Positions 15,564 to 23,726 of a stretch of DNA of 64,000 nucleotides are shown here, in pieces (the stretch's first letter is position 1; the number at the start of each line of letters is the position of its first letter). The stretch covers positions 1 to 64,000 of the forward strand of contig CAZUJF010000016.1 of the NCBI GenBank assembly GCA_964619955.1. Reading direction: 5' to 3'. Both the position numbers and the translations under genes were made by a program. Origin of the DNA: JACQFK01 sp964619955. GTDB lineage: Bacteria > Planctomycetota > MHYJ01 > JACPRB01. The notes under the pieces are model-generated. The model was not told the origin of the DNA and ran no database searches. It was given only the letters and a program-made list of their open reading frames with translations.

Positions 15564-17440
15564 GGGAGCCCCCCCGGCGTGTTCTGCGTCGCACGCGCCA
15601 GGATCTCGGCGATCTTCGCCCTCACCTGCGGGCTCGGTTCGATCTCCGCCCGCTGGAGCAGTACGTCGACGCCGCCGGGCAGCCGGAGTTCGCCGAGGGC
15701 CCAGACCGCGGAGAGCCGCATGAGCTCGCGCTCGTCCCGGAGCATGAGCAGGAGCGTCGAACGGCCTTCCTCGCGGCCCAGGTTCCAGAGGGCCTTCGCG
15801 GCGTTCGCACGCACCCGGTTGTCGGGGTCCTTGAGGAACGGCAGGAGGATGGGCACCGCCCGCGAGTCGCCGGAATCCTCGAACGCCTCGATGGCGTTGG
15901 CGCGCACGCGCCGGTCGGGGTCGCTGAGCGCGACCACCAGCAGGCGCATGCCTTCCGCGCTGCGCGTGAGCTGGACGATCTTCAGCGCGGTGGCCCGGAC
16001 GCGGCGGTCCGGATCGTTGAGCAGCGCCATCAGGTTCTGACGCAGGTCGGTCTCCGCATCCACGTAATCGACGACCTTGAGGGCGCGAAGGCGGCGCTCG
16101 GGGTCGAGGGAGGCGATCTCCTCCGCCAGGCGGTCGACGATCCGGGGGTCGATCTTGGCGAGGGCCCGCGCGGCCATTTCGCGAGTGGCCGGGTCCAGCC
16201 GGTCGAAGGATTCCAGGTAGCGGTCGAAGCTCCCCCCCGCCACCTCGCGCATGGCCACGCGCCGCACGTCCTCCGAGGCCGCATTCAGCAGCGGCAGCAG
16301 CATCCGGGTCTTTTGCGGGGGATTCACGCTGATGATCGTGCGCGCCGCGGCGAGCTTCACCTCGTCGGCCGGGTCCGACAGGAAGGCCTGGGCCAGCTCC
16401 AGCAGCTCCGGATACTCGAGGGCGTCGAGCGTGGACAGCACGCGCACGCGCACGTCGGCGTAGGGCGAACCGCGGAAGAAGAGGATGAAGGAGTTCCGCC
16501 GCCGCGCCTCCAATCCGGAGCGGGAAAGGAACTCGATGATCCTCTGGGCGACCTGGGGATCGATGTCCGGCGCGGATTCCACCGAATGCCACCAGGGGAC
16601 GTCCTTGGTCCGCTGGGCGAGCGTCTCGAAACGCTCGGGGGGCATCCGGGAAAACACCGACGCCAGCAGCGCCGGGAAACCGGGATCGCGGCGGCGCTTG
16701 AAGACGTCCACCGCCGCCTCGTGCAGCCGCGGACGGCCGTCCAGCAGAAGCCTGAAGACCAGCGCCAGGGCCGGCTCCGACACGGCCAGGGCGAGCGCGT
16801 TCACGAGCGCCGCGCAGGCGGCGACGTCGGAGCGCGACTGGAGGAGTTCCCCGACGACCCCGAAGAGCTCGTCCCCCGATTCGATGGCGATGTCGATGAA
16901 GATCCGTTTCCCGTGGACGGAATACGAGCGCAGCAGCGGGCCCATGGCGTCGTGGAGAACGGCCTTGTGCTCGTCCACGAAGCGGCGGCTGTCGGCATCC
17001 CCGTGGAGACGGGCGGTCACGAGGTGGAAGTAGTACTTGTGGGCGAGCGCCTCCAGATGGTCCCCCACGCTGTCGCGCACGACGGCCGAGGGATCCTGGA
17101 GCCCGCGGAGGAGGATCGTCGCGGCCTCCTTCGGGGAGATCGCGGCCAGCACCTCATAGCCCGCCCGCCGGGACCACTCCCGCGTCGAGCGGATCTCCTC
17201 CAGGGCCGCCTCGCGAAACAGCGCCCCGCGGGCCAGCAGCCGTTCGCGCACGGAGGGCAGGAGATCGACGTAATGCAGGATCACGAGGTCGGGGCGATGC
17301 AGGCCCTGCGGATCCGAAAGGAGGTCGAGGGCGGCGGACTGGATTTCGGCGTAGGGCTCGCGCAGCGCCGCCTCCAGGAGCGGCAGCTGCTGCTCCGGAG
17401 GAAGCTGCGCGAGGACCCCGAGCGTGTCCGCCAGCCCCAT
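15560..17440 (-). CDS. HEAT-repeat protein
   Basis: 626 residues, almost entirely alpha-helical repeats with no signal or membrane segment. The C-terminal half has clear HEAT units: DPDRRVRATALKIVQ, DPDRRVRANAIEAF, DPDNRVRANAAKALWNLG, ERELMRLSAVWALGEL. A scaffold or protein-binding role in the cytosol is expected. It starts at ATG 17440, 9 bases after murD, and overlaps the small membrane gene at its end. It might work with that membrane protein. Confidence 0.85.
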   Translation of the reverse strand: MGLADTLGVLAQLPPEQQLPLLEAALREPYAEIQSAALDLLSDPQGLHRPDLVILHYVDLLPSVRERLLARGALFREAALEEIRSTREWSRRAGYEVLAAISPKEAATILLRGLQDPSAVVRDSVGDHLEALAHKYYFHLVTARLHGDADSRRFVDEHKAVLHDAMGPLLRSYSVHGKRIFIDIAIESGDELFGVVGELLQSRSDVAACAALVNALALAVSEPALALVFRLLLDGRPRLHEAAVDVFKRRRDPGFPALLASVFSRMPPERFETLAQRTKDVPWWHSVESAPDIDPQVAQRIIEFLSRSGLEARRRNSFILFFRGSPYADVRVRVLSTLDALEYPELLELAQAFLSDPADEVKLAAARTIISVNPPQKTRMLLPLLNAASEDVRRVAMREVAGGSFDRYLESFDRLDPATREMAARALAKIDPRIVDRLAEEIASLDPERRLRALKVVDYVDAETDLRQNLMALLNDPDRRVRATALKIVQLTRSAEGMRLLVVALSDPDRRVRANAIEAFEDSGDSRAVPILLPFLKDPDNRVRANAAKALWNLGREEGRSTLLLMLRDERELMRLSAVWALGELRLPGGVDVLLQRAEIEPSPQVRAKIAEILARATQNTPGGLP

Positions 17441-17449
17441 GAGGGGCGA

Positions 17450-18856
17450 TTATACGTCCGGGAGGGCCGCCACGAGCGACTTGAAGAGCCGTCCGCGCTC
17501 GGTGAAGTTCCGGAACATGCCCCAGCTCGCGCAGGCGGGCGAGAGCAGCACCGTCTCGCCGGGGCGGGCGGGGACGCGGACCGCCTCCTCGAGGGTCCCG
17601 ACGCGCACGAGTTCGGGCACGCGGCCGCAGGCCCTCAGCGCCTCCTCGATCAGCGGGGCCGTCTGCCCCAGGAGCACGACGGCGCGCACCGGCTTGGACT
17701 CGATGCAGCGCGCCAGCGGCCCCCAGGGGGTCTTCTTGTCGAAGCCGCCGAGGATCAGGACGAAAGGGCCCGGCAGCGTTTCGAGCGCGGCGATCGTGGC
17801 CTCGGCGTCGGTCGCCTTCGAATCGTTGTAGTACGTCACCCCCCGCTTCTCCGCGACGTACTCCAGGCGGTGCTCGACGCCCGGCAGGCTGCGGAAGACC
17901 TCCTCGCAGACGCCCCGCCACGGCTCCCAGTCCCCGCCGTCGACGGCATGGACCGCCGCGGCCGCCGCCGCCATGTTCTGCTCGTTGTAGCGGCCCGGCA
18001 GCCCGCGGCGGCCCGCGAGGTCGATGTACGCGGGCATGCCGCCGTCCCGGAATTCGAGCCCGGGGCCGTCCACGATCGAAACCCCCGGATCGGCGATTCC
18101 CCGGCCGGTGAACGTGTAGACCTGCGAAGGGGCCGCCCCGGCGAAGGCGGACACGAGGGGGTCCTCCCCGTTGAGCACCATCACGTCCCCGACCCGCTGG
18201 TGGGCGACGATCTGCCGCTTCGCCTCCGCATACGCCTCCATCGTCCCGTGGCGGTCGAGATGATTCGGCGTGAGGTTCGTCACGACGCTGATCGCCGGGC
18301 TGCGCCGGAGCGCGCCCAGGGACTCCAGCTGGAAACTCGACAGCTCGAGGACCACGAGATCGTCGGGGCCGATCTCCGCGGCCTGCTCGAGCAGGCAGAC
18401 GCCGATGTTGCCGCCCACCCAGGAGCGGCGCGGATGCTTCTTGAGCACCTCGCCGATCAGGGTCGTGGTCGTCGTCTTCCCGTTGCTGCCGGTGACGCCG
18501 AGGATCGTCCGCGCGCGGCAGAGCTTGAAGAAGAGGTTCATCTCGGTGTCCAGCGCGGGGGCGAGCGCGAGCAGCGGATGGGACGGGGGGATGGCGGGGT
18601 TGACGATGACGAGGTCCGCCTCCCGGAAATCCCGCTCGTCGTGCCCGCCCAGGCGGAACGTCACGGGGAGGCCCGCGAGTTCGGCGACGGATTCCCGGAG
18701 CTTTTCCTCGGGCGCCTGGTCGGTGACGGTGACCCGCGCGCCGGCGCGGGCCAGGAAGCGCGCGACGCCGCTGCCGCCGCCAAAGAGGCCGAGCCCCATG
18801 ACGGTGACCCGGCGGCCCGCGAGGACGGGGGTCTCCGCCAGCAGTGGCAGCGTCAT
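17450..18856 (-). CDS. murD: UDP-N-acetylmuramoylalanine-D-glutamate ligase MurD
   Basis: 468 residues. MurD adds D-glutamate to UDP-MurNAc-L-Ala in cytosolic peptidoglycan synthesis. Seen are the N-terminal Rossmann region (VTVMGLGLFGGGSGVARFL), the ATP loop GVTGSNGKTTTTTLIGEVL (about 130-148), LELSSFQLE, NLTPNHLDRHGTMEAYAEAK, the Mur-ligase motif EHRLEYV and YNDSKATDAEAT, and the C-terminal TERGRLFKSLV. The ATG at 18856 has GAGGAGAGGGG upstream. No other mur gene is nearby, so the usual dcw cluster is broken up here. Confidence 0.96.
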   Translation of the reverse strand: MTLPLLAETPVLAGRRVTVMGLGLFGGGSGVARFLARAGARVTVTDQAPEEKLRESVAELAGLPVTFRLGGHDERDFREADLVIVNPAIPPSHPLLALAPALDTEMNLFFKLCRARTILGVTGSNGKTTTTTLIGEVLKKHPRRSWVGGNIGVCLLEQAAEIGPDDLVVLELSSFQLESLGALRRSPAISVVTNLTPNHLDRHGTMEAYAEAKRQIVAHQRVGDVMVLNGEDPLVSAFAGAAPSQVYTFTGRGIADPGVSIVDGPGLEFRDGGMPAYIDLAGRRGLPGRYNEQNMAAAAAAVHAVDGGDWEPWRGVCEEVFRSLPGVEHRLEYVAEKRGVTYYNDSKATDAEATIAALETLPGPFVLILGGFDKKTPWGPLARCIESKPVRAVVLLGQTAPLIEEALRACGRVPELVRVGTLEEAVRVPARPGETVLLSPACASWGMFRNFTERGRLFKSLVAALPDV

Positions 18857-18882
18857 GGGTTCCCCTCTCCTCGAGAGCGCCC

Positions 18883-19299
18883 TCAGGGCGACTTGACGGC
18901 CGCCCGGCGCCGCAGCTCCTCCGCGCGGCGGAGCACCTCCTGCACCTCCTCCTTCGAGACGGGCGCGGGCTCCAGCGTGCGGACCAGGTCCACGCGGTCG
19001 GTGATCGTGAACGGCAGCAGGACGTCGGTGAGGAAGTCGAGGGGCATGATCTGCCACCAGGGCGGGGACAGGGTGACGAGTTCGCTCACGAGCCGGTACC
19101 CGGAGAGCTCGACCACGAGTTCGCGGGTCCCGTACCAGAGGTATTTCATCTCGCAGGGCGTGACGCCGACCTTCTCGCCGTCGAGATAGACCACGGCCCC
19201 GGGGGGCTCGGAACGGACGGCCAGGATCCGCTCCACGCAGCCGCCGAGGCAGGGGGCGGCCCCCAGGATCAGGAGCAGGAGGACCGCGCGACGCAGCAC
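18883..19299 (-). CDS. PEGA-domain lipoprotein
   Basis: 138 residues with a signal peptide ending in a lipobox (CLGGC, Cys21). Then comes a PEGA-type beta domain: VRSEPPGAVVYLDGEKVGVTPCEM, then YGTRELVVELSGY. The C-terminal third is helical and charged. Such proteins are envelope-attached and bind surface or wall components. The start is the GTG at 19299, only 6 bases after a TAGGAT -10. It is the first gene of the murD-ligA-ilvE run, 26 bases ahead of murD. Confidence 0.85.
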   Translation of the reverse strand: MLRRAVLLLLILGAAPCLGGCVERILAVRSEPPGAVVYLDGEKVGVTPCEMKYLWYGTRELVVELSGYRLVSELVTLSPPWWQIMPLDFLTDVLLPFTITDRVDLVRTLEPAPVSKEEVQEVLRRAEELRRRAAVKSP

Positions 19300-19305
19300 G
19301 CGCGA

Positions 19306-19335
19306 ATCCTAACACCCCCCTTCGCCCGGGGTCAA
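19306..19335 (-). promoter_or_regulatory. Promoter of the 8-gene murD-ligA-ilvE run
   Basis: On the minus strand TTGACC (19335-19330), an 18-base spacer and TAGGAT (19311-19306) end 6 bases before the GTG at 19299. The predicted transcript starts at or beside the start codon. No Shine-Dalgarno. Back to back with the 19346 promoter. Confidence 0.65.
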
Positions 19336-19345
19336 CGCCCGCGGA

Positions 19346-19374
19346 TTGACGGCCCCGTGCGCGGGGGGGATAAT
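19346..19374 (+). promoter_or_regulatory. Promoter of the nucleotidyltransferase gene
   Basis: TTGACG (19346-19351), 17 bases, GATAAT (19369-19374), then 7 bases to the ATG at 19382. A start about 7 bases after the -10 would give a leaderless mRNA. Confidence 0.7.
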
Positions 19375-19381
19375 CCGGCGC

Positions 19382-20137
19382 ATGAAATGCCTCCTGCTCG
19401 GGGCGGGCTACGCCACGCGACTGTACCCGCTCACCCGCGAGAGGCCCAAGCCGCTGCTCCCCGTCGCGGGCATCCCCATCCTCCAGCGGATCTGCGAGCA
19501 GGTGCTGAAGGTGAAGGGGCTGGACCACCTCTACCTCGTGACCAACCACCGCTTCGCGCCGCAGTACTACAACTGGCTCCGCGACTACCAGACCCAGCGC
19601 GCCCTGCCCATCCCCCTCGAGATCTTCGACGACCTCACCGGCTCCGCCGAGGACCGCCTCGGCGCCATCGGCGACATCCAGTTCGTCATCCAGAACGCGA
19701 AGATCGACGACGACCTCCTCGTCGTCGCCGGCGACAACCTCTTCCAGTTCCCGCTCCAGGACTTCGTGGCGGCCGCCCAGCCCCGGGGCAGCGCGGTCTG
19801 CCTGAAGGATCTCAAGTCGAAGAAGCTGGTCTCGCTCTACGGGGCCGTCGAGGTGGACAAGACGGGCAAGGTCGTCGACTTCGAGGAGAAGCCGCCCCGG
19901 CCGCGCAGCACCCTGGTGAGCGTCGGGGTTTACTATTTCAGCAGGGCCCACCTGCCCCTCTTCCGTCAATATATCGAGGCGGGGTACAAGAAGGACGCCC
20001 CCGGCTTCTACCTCCAGTGGCTGCACCAGCAGGTCGACGTCTTCGGCCACGTGGTGGAGGGGGAATGGTTCGACATCGGGGACATCGACTCCTACAATCA
20101 GGCGAACGAGATCATGATGAAGGGCAGCAGCTCATGA
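19382..20137 (+). CDS. Sugar-1-phosphate nucleotidyltransferase family protein
   Basis: 251 residues, the GlmU/RmlA-type NTP-transferase fold. The N terminus MKCLLLGAGYATRLYPLTRE, then PKPLLPVAGIP, is the nucleotide-binding signature (the usual GxGTRL is GAGYATRL here). VVAGDNLFQF holds the metal-binding Asp, and EEKPPRP and GEWFDIGDIDSYNQAN follow. It should make an NDP-sugar for envelope glycans; the sugar cannot be told. There is no left-handed beta-helix domain. The start is fixed by a promoter ending 7 bases upstream. ATGA overlap with the next gene. Confidence 0.88.
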   Translation: MKCLLLGAGYATRLYPLTRERPKPLLPVAGIPILQRICEQVLKVKGLDHLYLVTNHRFAPQYYNWLRDYQTQRALPIPLEIFDDLTGSAEDRLGAIGDIQFVIQNAKIDDDLLVVAGDNLFQFPLQDFVAAAQPRGSAVCLKDLKSKKLVSLYGAVEVDKTGKVVDFEEKPPRPRSTLVSVGVYYFSRAHLPLFRQYIEAGYKKDAPGFYLQWLHQQVDVFGHVVEGEWFDIGDIDSYNQANEIMMKGSSS

Positions 20138-20544
20138 GAATCACCGCCCTGGCCCTCCTCCTGGCCGCCGGCGCCGGCTGCTTCTACGACGGCCCGAACC
20201 CCTGGAACACCGAGTCCGACCGCGAGGACTATCTCGAGCTGAAGGAGCAGGGCTGGCTGCTGGACCAGGACAAGCTCTGGGACGCGCCGCAGCTGGCGGC
20301 GGTCGTCCACGAGGAGGCCCAGCTGGACGCCTGGCGCGACACGGTGCTGGTGCACGCCGAGCGCGGGGTGCTGGACCGCATGCGCGAGCAGTCCGCCTCG
20401 AAGCTTTCGGCCCTCGACGGCCTGCTCCGCTCCCACGGGGCGCTCAACGAGAACAACAAGGAGCAGATCACGGAGGCCTACCGCCTCTGGCGCCTGGAAC
20501 AGCGCCGCTTCCAGCTCATCGAGCACCGGCTGGCCCAGCCGTAG
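20134..20544 (+). CDS. Small lipoprotein, unknown
   Basis: 136 residues with a lipobox signal peptide (ALLLAAGAGC, Cys16), then an acidic, helical domain with a probable coiled-coil C-terminal half (about 80-130). No family recognised. The ATG overlaps the TGA of the nucleotidyltransferase, so the two are co-translated. Confidence 0.78.
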   Translation: MRITALALLLAAGAGCFYDGPNPWNTESDREDYLELKEQGWLLDQDKLWDAPQLAAVVHEEAQLDAWRDTVLVHAERGVLDRMREQSASKLSALDGLLRSHGALNENNKEQITEAYRLWRLEQRRFQLIEHRLAQP

Positions 20545-20565
20545 CTGCCGGACTTCGCCTCCCGC

Positions 20566-21555
20566 CTATCGCCTTTCGCCCTCCCTGGCGACGAGGTCGA
20601 TCACCGCCACCTCGGGCCTCGAGAGGAAGCGCACCCGCGGCGCCGGCCCGCCCTCCATGCCCACCCCGCGGTGCACGTACATCGGCACGCCGTCGACGTC
20701 GTAGCGCCCGCGCTCGTACTTCTTGTGGTACTTCCCCAGCGTGATCACGGCGCCCCAGAAGGGCAGGCAGACCTGGCCTCCATGCGTGTGGCCGCAGAGG
20801 AAGAGGTCCACCCGCTGGCCCGGCGCCCGGGCCCGCAGCTCGTCGACGGCGTCGGGCTTGTGGTGCAGGAAGATCGTCGGGACCCCGTCGTCCGCGGGCG
20901 GCAGCACCTCCCGCAGCGACTTCATCGGCGCGATGCCCAGGGCCGCCAGGCGCAGCCTGCGGCCGTCCTTTTCGATGAGCTTCGTGTCGTCGACCAGCAG
21001 GCTCGCCCCGGAGCTCGCGAAAAGTTCGGCCGTGATGAACTTGGCGTCCCAGTTGCCCTCGGCGCCCACCACGCCGTAGGGGGCCTCCAGCGCGCCCAGG
21101 AACTCGCGCAGCGCCGGGCCGGCGCCCCGGTGGTTCATGTAGTCGCCCGTGAGCAGGATCAGATGCGGCTGCTCCGCGCGGATCAGCTCCACCACCCGCC
21201 GCTCGCGGGGGCCGATCTGCTCCAGGTGAAGGTCCGAGAGGTGGATGATGCGGAAGCGTTCGTGGCCGAGCACGGGAGTTTTCACCGGAAGCTCGGTCCG
21301 GGTCACCTCGACCCAGTGCGCCTCGACGACATGCCCGTAGGCGAAACAGAGGAGGTAGGCCAGGAGGACAGCCGCGCTTCCCCAGACGACGGGGCGCCGC
21401 TCCACCCAGAAATGCTGGTCCGGCGGGATGCGGCCGACGCGGCGGGCCAGGCGGTAGGAAAGGGCCGAGCCCAGCAGCAGCAGGGCCGCCAAGGGGGTGA
21501 AGAGGATGAGCGACAGAAGGAAAGTGGCGTCCAGCGGAAGCGAAGGAGCGAACAT
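20566..21555 (-). CDS. Membrane-anchored metallophosphoesterase
   Basis: 329 residues. Two hydrophobic segments (about 8-33 and 57-78) precede a calcineurin-like domain with all metal-site blocks: HLSDLHLEQ (about 107-115), LLTGDYMNH, GAEGNWD (the usual GNHD is GNWD), FLHHKPD and CGHTHGGQ. It resembles the YkuE/YaeI membrane-linked phosphoesterases, whose known members act on lipid-A precursors or other phosphate esters. The GNHD His-to-Trp change is notable, since that His normally assists catalysis. A GGGGAGGCAGGG site precedes the ATG; it is 44 bases behind the lipoprotein gene, likely one operon. Confidence 0.9.
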   Translation of the reverse strand: MFAPSLPLDATFLLSLILFTPLAALLLLGSALSYRLARRVGRIPPDQHFWVERRPVVWGSAAVLLAYLLCFAYGHVVEAHWVEVTRTELPVKTPVLGHERFRIIHLSDLHLEQIGPRERRVVELIRAEQPHLILLTGDYMNHRGAGPALREFLGALEAPYGVVGAEGNWDAKFITAELFASSGASLLVDDTKLIEKDGRRLRLAALGIAPMKSLREVLPPADDGVPTIFLHHKPDAVDELRARAPGQRVDLFLCGHTHGGQVCLPFWGAVITLGKYHKKYERGRYDVDGVPMYVHRGVGMEGGPAPRVRFLSRPEVAVIDLVAREGERR

Positions 21556-21599
21556 CCCTGCCTCCCCGGGAATCCTCCGTCGGCGCCGGCGGAGCGGGT

Positions 21600-22403
21600 T
21601 TACGGCTGCGCCGCCGCCCGCTCCTTGATCGCCTTCTTCATCCGCAGGATGCCTTCCACGGCATCCTTGCTTTCCACGTCGGAATGGAAGGCGCCGTCAT
21701 AGTTCTCCAGCGCGGCGTCCAGGTTCCCCGCCGCCTCGTGCAGGCGGCCCAGGTCCATCTGGATGCCGTAGCGGACTTCGTTGAACCAGATGCCCTTGAG
21801 GGCGTCCTCGAAATGCCGGATGGCCTGCGCGCCCTTCTTGGCGGCCAGGGCCTCCCGCGCGAGCGAGAGGTCGGCGAGGGCCGAATCCGAGTAGACGGCC
21901 GAATCCACGACGTCGAAGCGGATCACCTCGAACCAGGCCTTCTTGTCGTAATCGCCCATGACCTGCCCCTGGATGCGGACCAGGCTGAAGCGCTCGGCCG
22001 AGACCAGGCTGGAAATGCTGGGATTGAGCTTCTGGAGGAAGAGCAGCGGATAGCTGCGGGCGCGCTCATCGGCCTTCGAGAGGTCCGATTCGATCCCCCA
22101 GGCCGAGAAGGCGATGAAGCTCTCGGGAGACATCGTGGTCCAGAAGGGGACGAACCCCGACTCGCCCACCCGGTTCAGGATGGCGTAAAACTCCACGCCC
22201 ACGAAGAGGTAGCCCGTGGGATTCGCGATCACGCGGCCCAGCTCGACCGGCGCGAACGTCCGCGTCGGGTTGCGCTGGAAGTCCCGGTTCGTCCCGTCCA
22301 CCAGCCGCTCCAGATCGCCGTGCCAGTAGGTGCAGGCCGAAAGCCCGCCCAGCGCCAGCACTGCCAGAAGCATCGTCGCACGGCGAATGACCGACTGGAT
22401 CAT
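21600..22403 (-). CDS. Lipoprotein with C-terminal TPR-like repeats
   Basis: 267 residues. Lipobox LGGLSAC puts the lipidated Cys at 24. The middle region (about 40-180) is a mixed domain I do not recognise; the C-terminal 80 residues look like TPR helices (ALAAKKGAQAIRHFEDALK, then AAGNLDAALENYDGAFHSD). Start: ATG 22403 with GGGAGGTCT upstream and a TTGACA-16-TAGATT promoter about 37 bases away. Followed by the phosphoesterase gene. Confidence 0.8.
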   Translation of the reverse strand: MIQSVIRRATMLLAVLALGGLSACTYWHGDLERLVDGTNRDFQRNPTRTFAPVELGRVIANPTGYLFVGVEFYAILNRVGESGFVPFWTTMSPESFIAFSAWGIESDLSKADERARSYPLLFLQKLNPSISSLVSAERFSLVRIQGQVMGDYDKKAWFEVIRFDVVDSAVYSDSALADLSLAREALAAKKGAQAIRHFEDALKGIWFNEVRYGIQMDLGRLHEAAGNLDAALENYDGAFHSDVESKDAVEGILRMKKAIKERAAAQP

Positions 22404-22439
22404 GAGAGACCTCCCAAGTTCTGAAAAAGTGGCCGGTTA

Positions 22440-22467
22440 AATCTAGCACATCCCGGGGACCTGTCAA
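22440..22467 (-). promoter_or_regulatory. Promoter of the TPR lipoprotein operon
   Basis: TTGACA (22467-22462), 16-base spacer, TAGATT (22445-22440), on the minus strand. The leader is about 30 bases and carries a proper GGGAGG Shine-Dalgarno, in contrast to the leaderless promoters elsewhere in the window. Confidence 0.7.
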
Positions 22468-22499
22468 CCAAAAAGCCAACCCTGCGGCGGCCGGGATCG

Positions 22500-23567
22500 T
22501 TGAAAGGGGCGGTGAGACGCACCCGCGACTCCGGCGTGGCCCTCGTGCTCGCCCTGCTCCTGCTGGTCATCCTGGCGGTGGTCATCGGCCAGATGACCCT
22601 GTCGGGGCTGCACCACCGGACGGCCGCCGAAAACCACGTCGCGGACCTGCAGAACACCTACGGGGCCCGCTCCGGCTACCACCAGGCGCAGCTCCTCCTG
22701 AAGGCCGATGCGGAGAAGGCCCCGGAGGTGGACGGCCTCCACGAACGCTGGGCCCGGCCCTTCGAATTCGAGCTCGGAAGGGCGACGGTCCGCGTCCAGA
22801 TCCTCGACTCCGCCCGCTTCGTCAACCTCTCGAAACTGACGAACGCCAAGGGGGAGGCGGACCCCTTCGTCGGCGCCCAGCTGCGCCGGCTCGTCCGGAC
22901 CCTGCGCCAGCCTCCGGACACGGCGGAGCGGATCATCGACTACATCGACGCGGACAGCCGCGGGGAGTTCGAGATCCGCACCCGCAACGAGCGGCTCAAC
23001 AGCCTGGACGAGCTGCTCCGCATCGAGGGGCTGGAGCCGGTGTTCGTCCACGGCGGGGACTACAACGGCCAGCCCATGCGGGGCCTGAAGGACTTCCTGA
23101 CCCTCTGGCCCAGGGACGAGGCGGAGGCCGGCGCCGCGGGCGCCTGCAACCTGAACACCGCCTCCGCGGAGGTGCTGCAGTCGCTCGCCGACGAGATGAA
23201 CCCCGCGCTGGCGGAGGCCGTCGTCGCGTACCGGAGCCGGCCGGGGCCGACGGGGCTCCCCCAGGCCTTCGAGAAACCCGAGGACCTGAAGCGCGTGCCC
23301 GGCATCAGCGACACGCTGTTCCAGGCCGTCAGCGGCCATGTCGCGGTGAAATCCTCGACGTTCGAGATCCGAGCGCGCAGCGCGGTCGGCAACGTCGAGA
23401 AGACCTGGCTCTACGTGGTGGGGCGCGCCGGGTCGCCCAAGGCCCCGGGGGAGGCCCCGGCGCCCGCCCCCGGCGCCGCCCCGGCGGCGGGGACCCTGAC
23501 CCTGATCAGCTCCCAGATCCTCCACGACTTCCTCTCCACCCCCGCCCCGCCGGAGGCGGAGAAATAA
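22500..23567 (+). CDS. gspK: Type II secretion minor pseudopilin GspK
   Basis: 355 residues with a prepilin-like start: basic leader, then GVALVLALLLLVILAVVIG (the Gly before VALV is the expected prepilin peptidase site). The body has the GspK pattern of two SAM-like segments, NLNTASAEVLQSLAD and RVPGISDTLFQAV, and the VRVQILDSARFVNLSKL region. GspK caps the pseudopilus tip. The last 60 residues add an Ala/Pro linker. Start uncertain: TTG 22500 or GTG 22512, with AAAGGGG between. No other T2SS gene is in the window, so the machinery must be elsewhere. Confidence 0.87.
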   Translation: MKGAVRRTRDSGVALVLALLLLVILAVVIGQMTLSGLHHRTAAENHVADLQNTYGARSGYHQAQLLLKADAEKAPEVDGLHERWARPFEFELGRATVRVQILDSARFVNLSKLTNAKGEADPFVGAQLRRLVRTLRQPPDTAERIIDYIDADSRGEFEIRTRNERLNSLDELLRIEGLEPVFVHGGDYNGQPMRGLKDFLTLWPRDEAEAGAAGACNLNTASAEVLQSLADEMNPALAEAVVAYRSRPGPTGLPQAFEKPEDLKRVPGISDTLFQAVSGHVAVKSSTFEIRARSAVGNVEKTWLYVVGRAGSPKAPGEAPAPAPGAAPAAGTLTLISSQILHDFLSTPAPPEAEK

Positions 23568-23581
23568 CAGGAGATACAGCG

Positions 23582-23622
23582 ACCCTCCTTCGCTTCTCTA
23601 TTGGGGTGGAGCTACGGAGGGT
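23582..23622 (-). repeat. Dispersed hairpin repeat, copy 3 (inverted)
   Basis: On the minus strand ACCCTCCGTAGCTCC, ACCCCAA, then GCGAAGGAGGGT; same length (41) and same 7-base ends as the copy at 10979. Lies just after gspK, facing the barrel gene. Confidence 0.6.
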
Positions 23623-23647
23623 TTCGTCCGCCGCAGGAGCGGCGGAC

Positions 23648-23681
23648 AAAAAAAGAGGGCCCCGGTTTCCCGGAGCCCTCT
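23648..23681 (-). terminator. Intrinsic terminator of the 24992 barrel gene
   Basis: On the minus strand GAGGGCTCCGGG, loop AAA, then CCGGGGCCCTC, followed by seven T. One bulge in the stem. It lies 46 bases after the stop at 23727. Confidence 0.85.
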
Positions 23682-23726
23682 TCATAATCGTCTTCAAAAC
23701 GAAGACTGTTCAGGCGTTGCTTCGCG

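Noticed and set aside
12028..19189. Very long open frames opposite ligA/ilvE (about 1056 codons) and opposite murD/HEAT (about 958 codons)
   Set aside because: They are antisense to certain genes, have Arg/Pro/Gln/Gly/His-rich low-information translations, and arise because GC-rich third positions avoid stop codons in the opposite frame.
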